From: Bacillota bacterium
GTDB lineage: Bacteria; Bacillota; Clostridia; DSM-8532
Length of the DNA stretch: 64,000 nucleotides
Direction: 5' to 3'
Assembly: GCA_023443745.1 (NCBI GenBank)
Contig: JAEZTB010000033.1
Location: 1-64,000, forward strand
In this document: positions 41,762 through 50,600 of the stretch, piece after piece
How the letters are laid out: every line of letters starts with the position of its first letter
Position numbering within the stretch: position 1 is the first letter of the stretch
Translations under genes and position numbers: made by a program
The notes under the pieces: model-generated
What the model was told of the DNA's origin: nothing
What the model saw: the letters and a program-made list of their open reading frames with translations, nothing else
Databases searched by the model: none

Positions 41762-44047
41762 TCATTCTACTGCTTTAAGAGAGCTCACCATATCAATGGT
41801 TTTGACCTTATGTGACAGCAGGTAATTAACCGAAACTGACAGCAGAAAAGTACCTGAGCAGCACAGAACTAACGAGTATGGGGTTATGCGTGTGAACATA
41901 TCCATTGTATCGGTCATCGTCGAAAGAATAAAGCCAACCAGTGCATAACCGCAAGGAATACCCAGAAAGATTCCCAGAACTGTGAGCCATATATTCTGCT
42001 TTTGAAGAAGCGAGCGAATTTTCCTCGAAAAAAGGCCCAACACCTTTAGTGTCGCCAATTCCCTCAAGCGTTCGGTGAAAGACAGGGCACCCAGATTATA
42101 AAGCACCACCACTCCTAGAATGACCGCCGCCAGAATAAGGATTCCAATCATCATTTGCATACTTTCAAGCATGGTGCTAAAGCTTTTAATGAGATCAGCC
42201 TTTTCTTGCACGCCCTTTACACCGGGCAGCTTTTCAGCATCCTTCACGAGATGAGCTGAGAGCAATGCCGAAGGCTTCATGGTATCGCCCGTTTTCTCAT
42301 AGGCTTCCTCGCTCATGGCAATGCCCTGCCCCATGGGGGTTCTGAAAATTTTGAGGATTTCTGACTGCTGCCAGGTATTTTGTCCATAGAGCCGCCATTC
42401 TATCTTATCCCCGATTTCTGCGTGAAGGAGACCGGCCATTTTGTAAGACAGGGCGATTCCGCTACCGGGTAGCTCAATGGGTTGGTGATCAGAGTCCTTG
42501 AAACGAATCTGAGTTCCTTCTCCCAAAACCGTCAGTGACCCTGTTTTCTTTATACCGTTTTTATTGATTTCAATACCCGATTCCTGAACCCATTGCCCGG
42601 AATAGCGATCTTTAAGAACGCCCTTCTCTTCTGCTGAAATATCCTCCTTAAGGATTATTTTGCTTTGGTAGGTATGTAAATCCCCATACATCCAGTTACT
42701 TATTCCGCTTACGGTATCACTTAAACCCAAAGCGCACAGCAGCAGGGCCATGCTGCCGGTAACCCCTGCAACTGCCATAATAGAACGCACCTTGCTCCTA
42801 AAGATATCTCTGATATTCCATTGCACAGAGAAACCAAGCTTATGCCAGCTCCGGCTTTTTTCCCAGCGGGTGTGCCGTCCGATCTTTGGTGCACGAGGTC
42901 GCAAGGTGGCCGCCGGCACCTCTGACAGCTCCTTCCGGCATGCAAAATAGCTGGATGCACTGCAGCAAAGAACCGCTACAGCCACAGCAGTCCAATCGGT
43001 CGGGACAATGATGGCATACCAATCAGGCAACGAATAGAGTGACTTCTGCATGGTGAAAAGAATGGGCGGGATAATCAGAGGCCCGGTGAATAAACCAATA
43101 ATTCCTCCGGCCAGTCCAATCCATAAGCCGTAAGAAACATAATGAAACAGGATTTTACGTCTTTTAAAGCCCATTGCTTTTAAGGTTCCTATTTGCGTCC
43201 GCTGGTTGCTGACTAAACGGGTCATGGTGGTCAGCATGGAGAGAGCTGCAATCAGAAAAAAAACGACAGGAAACACCCCGCCCATAGCTTTGCTCTGCTC
43301 TATTTCAGACCGGAACATAGCGGTGCTTGGATGATTATCTCTTGTGAGAATAAGGCTGTACTTACCAAAAAGGGTTGTTTCAAGGCTGGAATGAACAACC
43401 GGTAAATTCGCATCCATTGCCGCCTTTATGAGCAACTGGTTGTTTGGAAGCGGTATTTCAGCCGGTAGAGCATTTTGCGTCATAAAGGCAAACCCAAACA
43501 CATTTGGATTCGGTAAAAGCTCAGATTCATCTTTCACGTTATAAACATACTCGGGATGCAGAATAAAACCCAGGATTTTTTTGTTTATCTTTAGTCCAAA
43601 AGCCTCAAGAGTAATGAATCCGCCAATCTTCAAATGGTGAGCCTCTGCAAACGAAGCGTCCAGCCATAAGCCATCTTGGGTTGTATCAAACATAGCTCCT
43701 TCAACAATATGCGGGCGTGATAATTGATTGTCCTCTACAATATTGAGTCTTATTGTTGGCCGCCCTTCCAAAACCGCAACACTGTCAAGGGTCAATCGGC
43801 GGGATACGGTGAGAACCCCCGGTATCTTAGAAACCTCGGCTGCCGTCTCCCGGCTGAAATCCTGCCCCATGATCCAAAATTCCGGCATCCGGGATTCTTC
43901 ATAATAGCGGTCAGCCTCCGACTCCATACCATACCATTCCGCATTGATACCTGAAAACACCAGTACACCTAAAACGGACATGATAAAAATTGAAATAAAT
44001 TGGGTGACATTGGTCTTTATATCCCGAAACATTTTTCGCAAGAGCAT
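41762..44047 (-). CDS. FtsX/MacB-type ABC transporter permease
   Basis: A 761-residue membrane protein with an N-terminal helix (FISIFIMSVLGVLVFSGINA), a long extracytoplasmic domain, and two FtsX-type membrane blocks, the second ending at the C-terminus. The loops RTQIGTLKAMGFKRRKILFH and RELATLKVLGLFSRKIRSLL are the repeated coupling segments typical of duplicated FtsX permeases. The start shares a TAATG overlap with the ATPase stop. Such exporters move peptides or lipids or give drug tolerance. Confidence 0.9.
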   Translation of the reverse strand: MLLRKMFRDIKTNVTQFISIFIMSVLGVLVFSGINAEWYGMESEADRYYEESRMPEFWIMGQDFSRETAAEVSKIPGVLTVSRRLTLDSVAVLEGRPTIRLNIVEDNQLSRPHIVEGAMFDTTQDGLWLDASFAEAHHLKIGGFITLEAFGLKINKKILGFILHPEYVYNVKDESELLPNPNVFGFAFMTQNALPAEIPLPNNQLLIKAAMDANLPVVHSSLETTLFGKYSLILTRDNHPSTAMFRSEIEQSKAMGGVFPVVFFLIAALSMLTTMTRLVSNQRTQIGTLKAMGFKRRKILFHYVSYGLWIGLAGGIIGLFTGPLIIPPILFTMQKSLYSLPDWYAIIVPTDWTAVAVAVLCCSASSYFACRKELSEVPAATLRPRAPKIGRHTRWEKSRSWHKLGFSVQWNIRDIFRSKVRSIMAVAGVTGSMALLLCALGLSDTVSGISNWMYGDLHTYQSKIILKEDISAEEKGVLKDRYSGQWVQESGIEINKNGIKKTGSLTVLGEGTQIRFKDSDHQPIELPGSGIALSYKMAGLLHAEIGDKIEWRLYGQNTWQQSEILKIFRTPMGQGIAMSEEAYEKTGDTMKPSALLSAHLVKDAEKLPGVKGVQEKADLIKSFSTMLESMQMMIGILILAAVILGVVVLYNLGALSFTERLRELATLKVLGLFSRKIRSLLQKQNIWLTVLGIFLGIPCGYALVGFILSTMTDTMDMFTRITPYSLVLCCSGTFLLSVSVNYLLSHKVKTIDMVSSLKAVE

Positions 44048-44751
44048 TACCAGTTCACCTCCTCCACATTAAGAGGGTCTGAATTGAGAACCTGCTCATT
44101 AATCCTGCCGTTTCGCATCTTGATAACACGATTGGCCGCAGGTGCAAGAGATGAATTATGTGTGACAATGACCACTGTATGGCCTTTTTCCCGGCTCATC
44201 TTTTGCAGGAGCGTCAAGATAAGCACACCTGTTTCGCTGTCCAACGCCCCTGTAGGCTCATCACAGAGGAGGAGCTTTGGATTTTTGCAGATGGCCCTTG
44301 CAATGGAGACACGCTGTTGTTCACCACCTGAAAGCTGTGCCGGAAACTGATGCATACGATCTGCCAGACCGACTGACTCAAGTGTTTCTCTGACATCCAG
44401 CGCGTTTTTTACTATTTCCTTGGTAATCGCCACGTTCTCATAAGCTGTTAGTGTGGGAATAAGGTTATAGAACTGAAAAACAAAGCCCACATCGTCACAT
44501 CTGTAGGCCGTAAGCCCATTATCATCCAGCAGCGAGAGATCCCGGCCGTCAATCATTAAAGAACCCTTTGTTGCTTTGTCCATTCCTCCAAGCAAATTCA
44601 GAACGGTGCTTTTACCTGCTCCGCTGGGTCCTAGAATGACTACGAATTCGCCCTTTTCAATTTCAAAGCTGATATCGTCTACAGCGCGTATCTTTAGTTC
44701 TCCTGCTGGATACTCTTTTGTGACGTTTCTAAACTGAATAAGAGGATTCAT
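44047..44751 (-). CDS. ABC transporter ATP-binding protein (MacB/LolD type)
   Basis: About 234 residues: Walker A GPSGAGKST, Q-loop FVFQFYNLIPTLTAYENV, signature LSGGEQQR, Walker B LLLCDEPTGALD and the H-loop in VIVTHNSS. It supplies energy to the adjacent FtsX-type permease. The ATG at 44751 follows GGAAGGG by 8 nt and leaves a short gap after the TetR gene. Confidence 0.95.
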   Translation of the reverse strand: MNPLIQFRNVTKEYPAGELKIRAVDDISFEIEKGEFVVILGPSGAGKSTVLNLLGGMDKATKGSLMIDGRDLSLLDDNGLTAYRCDDVGFVFQFYNLIPTLTAYENVAITKEIVKNALDVRETLESVGLADRMHQFPAQLSGGEQQRVSIARAICKNPKLLLCDEPTGALDSETGVLILTLLQKMSREKGHTVVIVTHNSSLAPAANRVIKMRNGRINEQVLNSDPLNVEEVNW

Positions 44752-44771
44752 AACGATTTCCCTTCCTATTT

Positions 44772-45383
44772 TCAAATTTGGCCCAAAGCCTCAGGAGTTA
44801 CCCCCAACACCTTTGAAATGAGATGAATGATATCTTGAGGGTCCAAATAATGGCTGTTATGCAGTTGCTCCGGATTTCCGTGTATCAGTCCAAAAATACC
44901 GAATATCAAAAACGATGCTGTGGCAGTAGTATTTTTTATACTGAGAACTCCTTTCTCATTGGCATTGCTCAACGCCTCACTGACAGGGCCTACAAGGCTC
45001 TGGGCCACATGAAGAGAAAGCCGGTAGTCCATATCAAGCTGCTCCGAGTGCTGAATCCCCTCCATCAATGCTTCTTCCGACTGGCGGAAAAGCTGATCCA
45101 TGGTTTTGAGTACATACTCAATACGTTTTATAAAAGAAATGGAGTCATCGAGGATAATGGACTCAAGCTTAGCTGCAAAATCATCGGTATATTGCTCCAT
45201 TGCAGCCCGAAATACCTCTTCCTTGGAATTAAAGTAGTAATAGAAAAGGCCTTGGGCTACATTAAGCTTGTGCACAATATCGCTTACGGACGTTTTTTCA
45301 TACCCGTTTTTTAAGAACAGCTCCAAAGCCGTGTCCAGTATTTCTTTTCTGCGCTCCTGAGGAGCTTTTGTTATCCTTGTCAT
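44772..45383 (-). CDS. TetR-family transcriptional regulator
   Basis: A 203-residue repressor. The N-terminal HTH reads RRKEILDTALELFLKNGYEK and VAQGLFYYYFNSKEEVF. The C-terminal ligand domain is divergent. It is the first gene of an operon with the FtsX-type ABC exporter, so it likely represses the exporter and itself; a palindrome overlaps its promoter. Confidence 0.92.
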   Translation of the reverse strand: MTRITKAPQERRKEILDTALELFLKNGYEKTSVSDIVHKLNVAQGLFYYYFNSKEEVFRAAMEQYTDDFAAKLESIILDDSISFIKRIEYVLKTMDQLFRQSEEALMEGIQHSEQLDMDYRLSLHVAQSLVGPVSEALSNANEKGVLSIKNTTATASFLIFGIFGLIHGNPEQLHNSHYLDPQDIIHLISKVLGVTPEALGQI

Positions 45384-45408
45384 TGGAAAAAATCACCTCT
45401 CTCTATCT

Positions 45409-45438
45409 ATTATATTAAACTGACTGACTTTCAGTCAA
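45409..45438 (-). promoter_or_regulatory. TetR/ABC exporter promoter with overlapping operator
   Basis: Minus-strand TTGACT (45433-45438), an 18-bp spacer and TATAAT (45409-45414). The palindrome TGACT-TTC-AGTCA (45425-45437) covers the -35 box and part of the spacer, as expected for autorepression. Confidence 0.65.
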
Positions 45439-45521
45439 TACTTTTGATATATTGATTCAGCATGAAGATGCATCATTATGGCATCAGCCAGTCATTCCCA
45501 TATATCTATGGACTTAGCGTA

Positions 45522-45591
45522 TTGTCATCATCGGCTTGATGCTTTATAATAACCTTACCCGTTACCAGAGTTCGTTCCTAAAAGAACGAAC
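45522..45591 (+). promoter_or_regulatory. trmB promoter and leader hairpin
   Basis: TTGTCA (45522-45527), a 17-bp spacer and TATAAT (45545-45550). About 20 nt after the likely transcript start is a perfect 8-bp stem (GTTCGTTC at 45570-45577, GAACGAAC at 45584-45591). About 70 nt of unstructured leader precede the gene. Confidence 0.6.
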
Positions 45592-45664
45592 AACAAGCCT
45601 AGACCCGCAAGAGAAATCAAAGGTGATACTTCGTATTAATCTTGAAATAAAGAGGTGATTGACG

Positions 45665-46324
45665 TTGAGGCTGAGAAACGATCCCCAGGCTTATGACAAG
45701 CTGGAGCATTCAAAAAACTTTATTCAAGACCCAAAAGCATATAAAGGCCGGTGGTATGAGTATTTTGGCAATCAAAACTCCATCCACATGGAAATCGGGT
45801 CAGGCAAAGGGCGTTTTATTACCACTTTAGCTCAGCAAAACCCTGATATCAACTATATCGCCCTTGAAAAGTTCCCGACTGTACTTTTAAAGCTGATGAA
45901 GAAGATACCGGAGCAGGGAATCCGTAATCTTGCAGTGGTCAGCACCGACGCGGAGCTTCTGGAAGAGATCTTTGACCCGGGAGAGATAGAAAAGCTCTAC
46001 CTCAATTTCTCAGATCCATGGCCAAAAAGCCGCCATGCCAAGAGACGGCTGACTTCTGCCAACTTCTTGGAGCTATATAAAAAGATTTTGAAAGCTGGAG
46101 CAACGATAGAGTTTAAAACCGATAACCGGGGTTTGTTTGATTTTTCGCTTGAAGAATTCAAAAACTCCCATTATACTTTGAAGAAAATAACCTTTGACCT
46201 ATACAGCAGTGATCTGATAGAGGGCAATATTGCTACAGAATACGAGGAAAAATTCCATAGCCTTGGAACGCCTATTAATAAACTCATTGCACAACTCAAC
46301 GGTCAAATGGAAGAAAAGGAGTGA
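45665..46324 (+). CDS. trmB: tRNA (guanine-N7)-methyltransferase
   Basis: A SAM enzyme (219 aa) that methylates G46 in tRNA variable loops. Motifs are HMEIGSGKGRFI and NFSDPWPKSRHAKRRLT, with the C-terminal FKTDNRGLFDFSLEEF. A TTG start at 45665 is chosen: it has AGAGGTGA at a good distance and gives the family-typical N-terminus MRLRNDP. The longer frame from 45659 starts too close to the ribosome site. Confidence 0.95.
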   Translation: MRLRNDPQAYDKLEHSKNFIQDPKAYKGRWYEYFGNQNSIHMEIGSGKGRFITTLAQQNPDINYIALEKFPTVLLKLMKKIPEQGIRNLAVVSTDAELLEEIFDPGEIEKLYLNFSDPWPKSRHAKRRLTSANFLELYKKILKAGATIEFKTDNRGLFDFSLEEFKNSHYTLKKITFDLYSSDLIEGNIATEYEEKFHSLGTPINKLIAQLNGQMEEKE

Positions 46325-46329
46325 AAACC

Positions 46330-46581
46330 ATGACATACAAACACAAGAATAAAGGAACCTGCTCATCACAGGTCCAATTTGATATTGAATCGGGCAAGGT
46401 ACATAATGTCACTTTTTCAAACGGGTGCGACGGCAATCTTACAGGTATATCTGCTCTTATAGAGGGAATGGACGCTGTGGAAGCTGTTAAAAAGCTTAAA
46501 GGAATACGCTGCGGATATAAATCCACTTCTTGCCCCGATCAATTGTCCCAAGCCATTGAAGAAGCCCTGGAAACATTGTAA
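46330..46581 (+). CDS. TSCPD-domain protein (TIGR03905 type)
   Basis: An 83-residue protein with the pattern KNKGTCSSQVQFDIESGKV, FSNGCDGNLTGI, and GIRCGYKSTSCPDQL, the last being the TSCPD signature. Members resemble the C-terminal domain of some ribonucleotide reductases and may bind metal through the cysteines. AAGGAG lies 8 nt before the ATG and overlaps the trmB stop, so the two are co-transcribed. Function unknown. Confidence 0.88.
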   Translation: MTYKHKNKGTCSSQVQFDIESGKVHNVTFSNGCDGNLTGISALIEGMDAVEAVKKLKGIRCGYKSTSCPDQLSQAIEEALETL

Positions 46582-46611
46582 ACCGAAATAGTGACTATAT
46601 TAAAACGCTGT

Positions 46612-46636
46612 GCCGAGTCTGTTACTGAGACTCGGC
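46612..46636. terminator. Terminator hairpin between convergent genes
   Basis: GCCGAGTCT and AGACTCGGC form a perfect 9-bp stem with a 7-nt loop between the TSCPD and aminotransferase genes. Only a weak T run follows on the minus strand. Confidence 0.6.
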
Positions 46637-46653
46637 CTTGTTGTCCCCCTGGC

Positions 46654-47835
46654 TCACAATTTGCTGATTGCTTTTTTGAGTCTTTCTAGTGCCTGCTCCA
46701 GAACACTTGTGGGGCAAGCGATATTCATTCTTTCAAAGCCATTTCCTTCTTCTCCGAAAATATAACCTTCGTCGAAAAAGATCTGAGCTTCTTCATGCAT
46801 CAATTTTTCCAACCTGTCTTTATCAAGGCCAAGCCCATTGAAATCCATCCACTGCAAATAGGTGCCCTCAAGGTTATAGACCTTAATGGCAGGAAGATTC
46901 TCCTCTATGTATTTTTTAAGAGTCAGATGGTTGCGATGAATCACCTTCAGTAATTGATCAAGCCACTCTTCACACTGTGTATAAGCAATTTCGCAGGCTT
47001 TATAACCCAGAATGTTTAATGAAAAGAATCCATTGGAGTGAACTTCCTCTAAATATGCCTCCCTGAGCTTTTGATTGGGAATAATAATGTTGGAAGTCTG
47101 AAGTCCAGCCAGGTTAAAAGTTTTGCTGGGGGCGGTGCATACGATTGTATTATTCGCTAACTCATCAGAAAGAGCTGCGAACACGGTATGTTTATGACCC
47201 GGCATAATCAGGTCAAAATGGATTTCATCAGAAATAATCAGAACATTATTTCTTAAGCAGATATCCCCTACTTTCGCAAGCTCATCTTTAGACCAAACCC
47301 GCCCGACCGGATTATGGGGGCTACAGAACAGGAGCATTTTATTGTTTGGGTCCTTAGCCTTTCTTTCCAGATCTTCAAAGTCTATTTTATAAACAGAGCC
47401 TGTGTTGATTAAAGGACTTTCAACAATAGTTCTATTGTTGGTTTCTATAGCACCATAGAACGGATAATAGACAGGGGGCATAATAATAACCCCATCCCCC
47501 GGCTCGGTAAAAGCTTTGACTGCCGAGAAAAATGCGGATACGACACCGGCGGAACCTACGATCCATTCGGGCGATACATTCCATTCATGCCTCTTCTTCA
47601 TCCAACTGCATACAGCTCTGTAATAATGCTCGGTTGGCCTGGTATAGCCAAGAACGGTGGAATTAATATAGTGCTTCAATCCTTCGATTATTTCAGGTGC
47701 ATTAATAAACTCCATGTCGGCTACAGAAAAAGGAACGATGCCCTCTGATACTTGGGGATTCCATTTCTTCATCTGTTCCCATTTGGACGATCCGGTGTTG
47801 GCTCTGTTGATAACTTTCTCAAAATCATACTTCAT
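46654..47835 (-). CDS. MalY/PatB-type cystathionine beta-lyase/aminotransferase
   Basis: A PLP-dependent fold-type I enzyme of about 393 residues. The PLP lysine is in TAPSKTFNLAGLQ; other blocks are IVGSAGVVSAFFSAVKAFTE, FCSPHNPVGRVW and IISDEIHFDL. MalY/PatB enzymes cleave C-S bonds of cystathionine or cysteine, and some double as regulators. The ATG at 47835 has GGAGG 8 nt upstream. It is a single gene. Confidence 0.9.
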   Translation of the reverse strand: MKYDFEKVINRANTGSSKWEQMKKWNPQVSEGIVPFSVADMEFINAPEIIEGLKHYINSTVLGYTRPTEHYYRAVCSWMKKRHEWNVSPEWIVGSAGVVSAFFSAVKAFTEPGDGVIIMPPVYYPFYGAIETNNRTIVESPLINTGSVYKIDFEDLERKAKDPNNKMLLFCSPHNPVGRVWSKDELAKVGDICLRNNVLIISDEIHFDLIMPGHKHTVFAALSDELANNTIVCTAPSKTFNLAGLQTSNIIIPNQKLREAYLEEVHSNGFFSLNILGYKACEIAYTQCEEWLDQLLKVIHRNHLTLKKYIEENLPAIKVYNLEGTYLQWMDFNGLGLDKDRLEKLMHEEAQIFFDEGYIFGEEGNGFERMNIACPTSVLEQALERLKKAISKL

Positions 47836-48038
47836 ATCCATAACCTCCAAATTGAGCACCCTCTCTCTTCAAGTATTTTACCACATATATAATAAAACTT
47901 ACCTTTGCAAGGATGCCGGAAAACGGTGGCAGACCGTGATCAGTCAGCATGAAAAGATATAAAAAAGGACTATCCCAAAACTATTCCTTGAGAAAGCCCC
48001 TTACCGTCCCTTATTAAGTATGTTCAGATTCAGCCTGC

Positions 48039-49307
48039 TCAGTTGTTTATTAGCTCATTCTTGTATTCGACAATGTGCATGACCTTATCCTCTAACCTTG
48101 CCTTCTCTGCAGCAAAAGCCATCAAATGGCTTTGAACGGCTATATCAGCGGAGGTGAGGCTTTTTACTTTGCCTTCGTTTTGAATGAGCCTGACGAAATC
48201 CTTAATTAAACCTTGATCCCCCCCACCATGACCATTATTCCCGTTGGCTTCGTTCACAGTGATGGGTATGCTTGTTCTGGTAAGAAAGTCGATAAGCTCT
48301 ATCTCATTCTTTTCCATGTCGCACCTTATTTCGCCTTTTGTTCCCATAAGCTTGATGGTCCTCTTGCAGTCATTGGTGAACGCGCACATGGTAAAAGCCG
48401 CCGTCACTTCATTTGCAAACTCCAAATTAACAACCTGATGGTCGACCACATTATTGTCGCAGCGGAAGACACACCTGCCATAGGGCCCTTCTTCCAGGGC
48501 CTTCCTTCTGGCCTCCAAACTGCTGTCATTGCAGATAACCGAAGCCGGCCAACCGGTATTTTCGGTCAAGTAGGTTTTAGGCGCATAAAAAGGGCATTCG
48601 TTTTCAACGGGGCAACCATCAAGGCATCTTAACGGCGCGCCTTCCGGAGCATTTTGTTCCTTAAAATAGGTAAGGGAACCAAAGGACGACACCTTGACAC
48701 AATCGGCGCCTGCAAGCCAAAGCATGATATCCATATCATGACAGCTCTTGGCCAAGATCATGGGGCTGGATAAATCAGAATTGCGCCAGTTTCCCCGTAC
48801 ATAGCTGTGAGCCTGGTGCCAGAACGCAACATTCTCATTATGCTGGATAGAGATGAGTCGGCCAATCCTTCCTTCATCCAATAAGGCTTTCAAGGTCCCG
48901 AAAAAGCTTGTATACCTGAGTACATGGCATATTGAAAAGATTCGTTCATATTTTTTTGCATACTCCCCCATCTTGATGCATTCCACGGGATCTGTGGACA
49001 TAGGTTTCTCAAGCAACACATGATAGCCTCTTTCCAAGGCCTTTATAGTGGGATTGAAATGCATTTTATCCTGGGTACAGATGAGCGCTGCGTCTGCAAG
49101 GCAGGGTTTATCCAAAAGCTCCTCCCAACTAGAGAAACACATATCCCGATGAATACCGTGAGTCTGTGCGAAATTCTCCCTTCTTACCATATCCGAATCA
49201 GCAACAGCCACAAACTGAAGCTCATCAGGATGTTCCACGGCATAGGGCGCATAGGCTTTAGAGCCCCTATCACCAGCGCCTATAAGTATAGCCGTCACTT
49301 TACGCAT
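48039..49307 (-). CDS. Gfo/Idh/MocA-family oxidoreductase with Cys cluster
   Basis: About 422 residues. The Rossmann motif is ILIGAGDRGSKAYAPYA and the EKPMS motif carries the conserved Lys. An insertion near the middle holds four cysteines in CLDGCPVENECPFYAPKTYL plus nearby CNDS and GRCVFRC, suggesting a metal or iron-sulfur site not found in most family members. C-terminal GGGDQGLIKDFVRLI is typical. The ATG at 49307 has GGGGAGG 8 nt upstream. The substrate is unknown; it stands alone. Confidence 0.88.
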   Translation of the reverse strand: MRKVTAILIGAGDRGSKAYAPYAVEHPDELQFVAVADSDMVRRENFAQTHGIHRDMCFSSWEELLDKPCLADAALICTQDKMHFNPTIKALERGYHVLLEKPMSTDPVECIKMGEYAKKYERIFSICHVLRYTSFFGTLKALLDEGRIGRLISIQHNENVAFWHQAHSYVRGNWRNSDLSSPMILAKSCHDMDIMLWLAGADCVKVSSFGSLTYFKEQNAPEGAPLRCLDGCPVENECPFYAPKTYLTENTGWPASVICNDSSLEARRKALEEGPYGRCVFRCDNNVVDHQVVNLEFANEVTAAFTMCAFTNDCKRTIKLMGTKGEIRCDMEKNEIELIDFLTRTSIPITVNEANGNNGHGGGDQGLIKDFVRLIQNEGKVKSLTSADIAVQSHLMAFAAEKARLEDKVMHIVEYKNELINN

Positions 49308-49573
49308 AAGAAAAACCTCCCCAATACGAAATCTATAAATATCCAACTCTTCAAGCTTATTTCCATTATGGCATAATTGCTCTTACCAAGCTATTCTTAT
49401 ATTGAAATAATTATGAATTATACCTTTATATAGTCTAATGCTATTTAGATTGCAGTCTTGGCTGATCTTCATGTTTTTTATGACAATAAATAAAGCACTT
49501 ATAAGCCATAAATGAGCAATAAATTAAACAATTGAATGGCATTAAATAGCCATAAAAGCGCCTGCATAATATG
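49308..49573. other. AT-rich intergenic region upstream of the oxidoreductase
   Basis: About 265 bp with no gene. Several TATAAT-like words occur on the minus strand but none has a good -35 partner. No strong hairpin is seen. Confidence 0.4.
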
Positions 49574-49603
49574 TTGACAACCACATAGTTCCTATTGTAT
49601 ACT
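49574..49603 (+). promoter_or_regulatory. tRNA-Trp promoter
   Basis: TTGACA (49574-49579), an 18-bp spacer and TATACT (49598-49603), 17 bp before the mature tRNA. Confidence 0.75.
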
Positions 49604-49619
49604 TGAATTCGTCAGTTGT

Positions 49620-49695
49620 AGGGGAGTAGCTCAGCTGGTAGAGCAGCGGTCTCCAAAACCGCGTGTCGCGAGTTCGATCCTTGTCTCCCCTGCCA
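49620..49695 (+). tRNA. trnW: tRNA-Trp (anticodon CCA)
   Basis: A 76-nt cloverleaf: acceptor AGGGGAG with CTCCCCT, D-arm GCTCAGCTGGTAGAGC, anticodon loop with CCA, and T-arm GAGTTCGATCC. The 3' CCA is encoded. It has its own promoter and terminator, so it is a solitary tRNA gene. Confidence 0.97.
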
Positions 49696-49698
49696 GAT

Positions 49699-49740
49699 AA
49701 ATCGGTAAATTTCGATATGGAATTTGCCGATTTCTTTTTA
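49699..49740 (+). terminator. tRNA-Trp terminator
   Basis: A long stem (AAATCGGTAAATT with AATTTGCCGATTT, one wobble pair) followed by CTTTTTA, just after the tRNA 3' end. Confidence 0.85.
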
Positions 49741-49805
49741 CCCTTCAACAAGCTATACTAGAGATGGATTATTTAGATTGCACGCAATGAGCGGGAGGAG
49801 TTTCA

Positions 49806-50186
49806 ATGGTTACTGGCATATGCATGGGCAATATAATGGTTGACTGTGATGATGAGCAAAAACTATGCGAATTCTACCACAAATTACTTGGATGGGAAAA
49901 AAGTAAAATGTTTGGCCGTCCCGCATTATGCAGTAAGGATGGGATCGTCTTTCTGTTTATCGAAGAAGAAGATTACATTCCGCCGATATGGCCTGAAGAA
50001 AAAGGTAAACAGCAAAAACAAATCCATTTCGATTTTCAAGTGCCGGATGTTACAGCAGCCGTTGAATATGCCCAATCGATTGGTGCTACTAAAGCACCAT
50101 CACAATTCGGGAGTAGTGAGTTTGTGACTATGATAGATCCTGCTGGACATCCGTTTTGCCTTTGCGCAAAAGATAATATGCCTTGA
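49806..50186 (+). CDS. VOC superfamily (glyoxalase-like) protein
   Basis: A 126-residue protein with two glyoxalase half-folds: MGNIMVDCDDEQKLCEFYHK, LLGWEKSKMFGRP, QIHFDFQVPDVTAAVEYAQS and MIDPAGHPFCLC. The Glu and His positions suggest a metal-binding member, close to the FosA/dioxygenase-like group, but no substrate can be named. GGGAGGAG precedes the ATG. Confidence 0.88.
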   Translation: MVTGICMGNIMVDCDDEQKLCEFYHKLLGWEKSKMFGRPALCSKDGIVFLFIEEEDYIPPIWPEEKGKQQKQIHFDFQVPDVTAAVEYAQSIGATKAPSQFGSSEFVTMIDPAGHPFCLCAKDNMP

Positions 50187-50208
50187 CCACATAGCTCCAT
50201 CCATCTTC

Positions 50209-50502
50209 TTACATACTCGCGTTCCTGATAAGGCCTTCCAGTAAATCGACGTATTCCTTGAAAAGATTTCTTCCGTATTCGGTCAACTTATAGGTTGTGC
50301 AGGGCTTTTTTGATCTAAAGTCCTTTTTAATATCTATATAGCCCAGTTCTTCCAGCTTTGACATGTGCACACTGAGATTTCCGTCGGTTGCGTCGGTTAT
50401 CTCTTTAACCTGTTTAAATGTTTTTGGTCCTGGCATAAGAGCTGCAATTACTGCGATCCTAAATTTTGACTGAAAGCTTTCCGGAATGGAATTGATATCC
50501 AT
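50209..50502 (-). CDS. Winged-helix transcriptional regulator
   Basis: A 97-residue one-domain regulator of the type often annotated as winged-helix DNA-binding (HTH_34): FRIAVIAALMPGPKTFKQVK, TDGNLSVHMSKLEELGYIDI and TTYKLTEYGRNLFKEYVDLL. Such genes usually follow a gene for a small membrane protein, and a cut-off tail of one is present here, ending one base before this start. Confidence 0.85.
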   Translation of the reverse strand: MDINSIPESFQSKFRIAVIAALMPGPKTFKQVKEITDATDGNLSVHMSKLEELGYIDIKKDFRSKKPCTTYKLTEYGRNLFKEYVDLLEGLIRNASM

Positions 50503-50503
50503 G

Positions 50504-50600
50504 TCAATTCCTCCTGCCTTTACAAAACATCAGGTATCCGCCAAGTATAAGGAATGTCAATGGGATGATGATGCAGTATGATAATACAAATATAGAGTAA
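50504..50600 (-). pseudogene. C-terminal remnant of a membrane protein gene
   Basis: The last 31 codons of a frame ending in a hydrophobic helix (IFVLSYCIIIPLTFLILGGY) and a basic tail CKGRRN before the stop. The stop lies one base before the start of the winged-helix regulator, the normal spacing for that gene pair. Upstream the frame runs into an aldehyde dehydrogenase fragment read in a different frame, so the gene has lost its front part. Confidence 0.65.

Noticed and set aside
41685..41765. Longer N-terminus for YlxM
   Set aside because: A near-perfect promoter lies inside this stretch and the family normally begins close to the LDFYGQLLT block.
49442..49782. 13-bp direct repeat (TATTTAGATTGCA) on both sides of tRNA-Trp as possible attachment sites
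   Set aside because: Repeats of this length arise by chance in AT-rich DNA, no integrase is nearby, and the tRNA has its own promoter and terminator.
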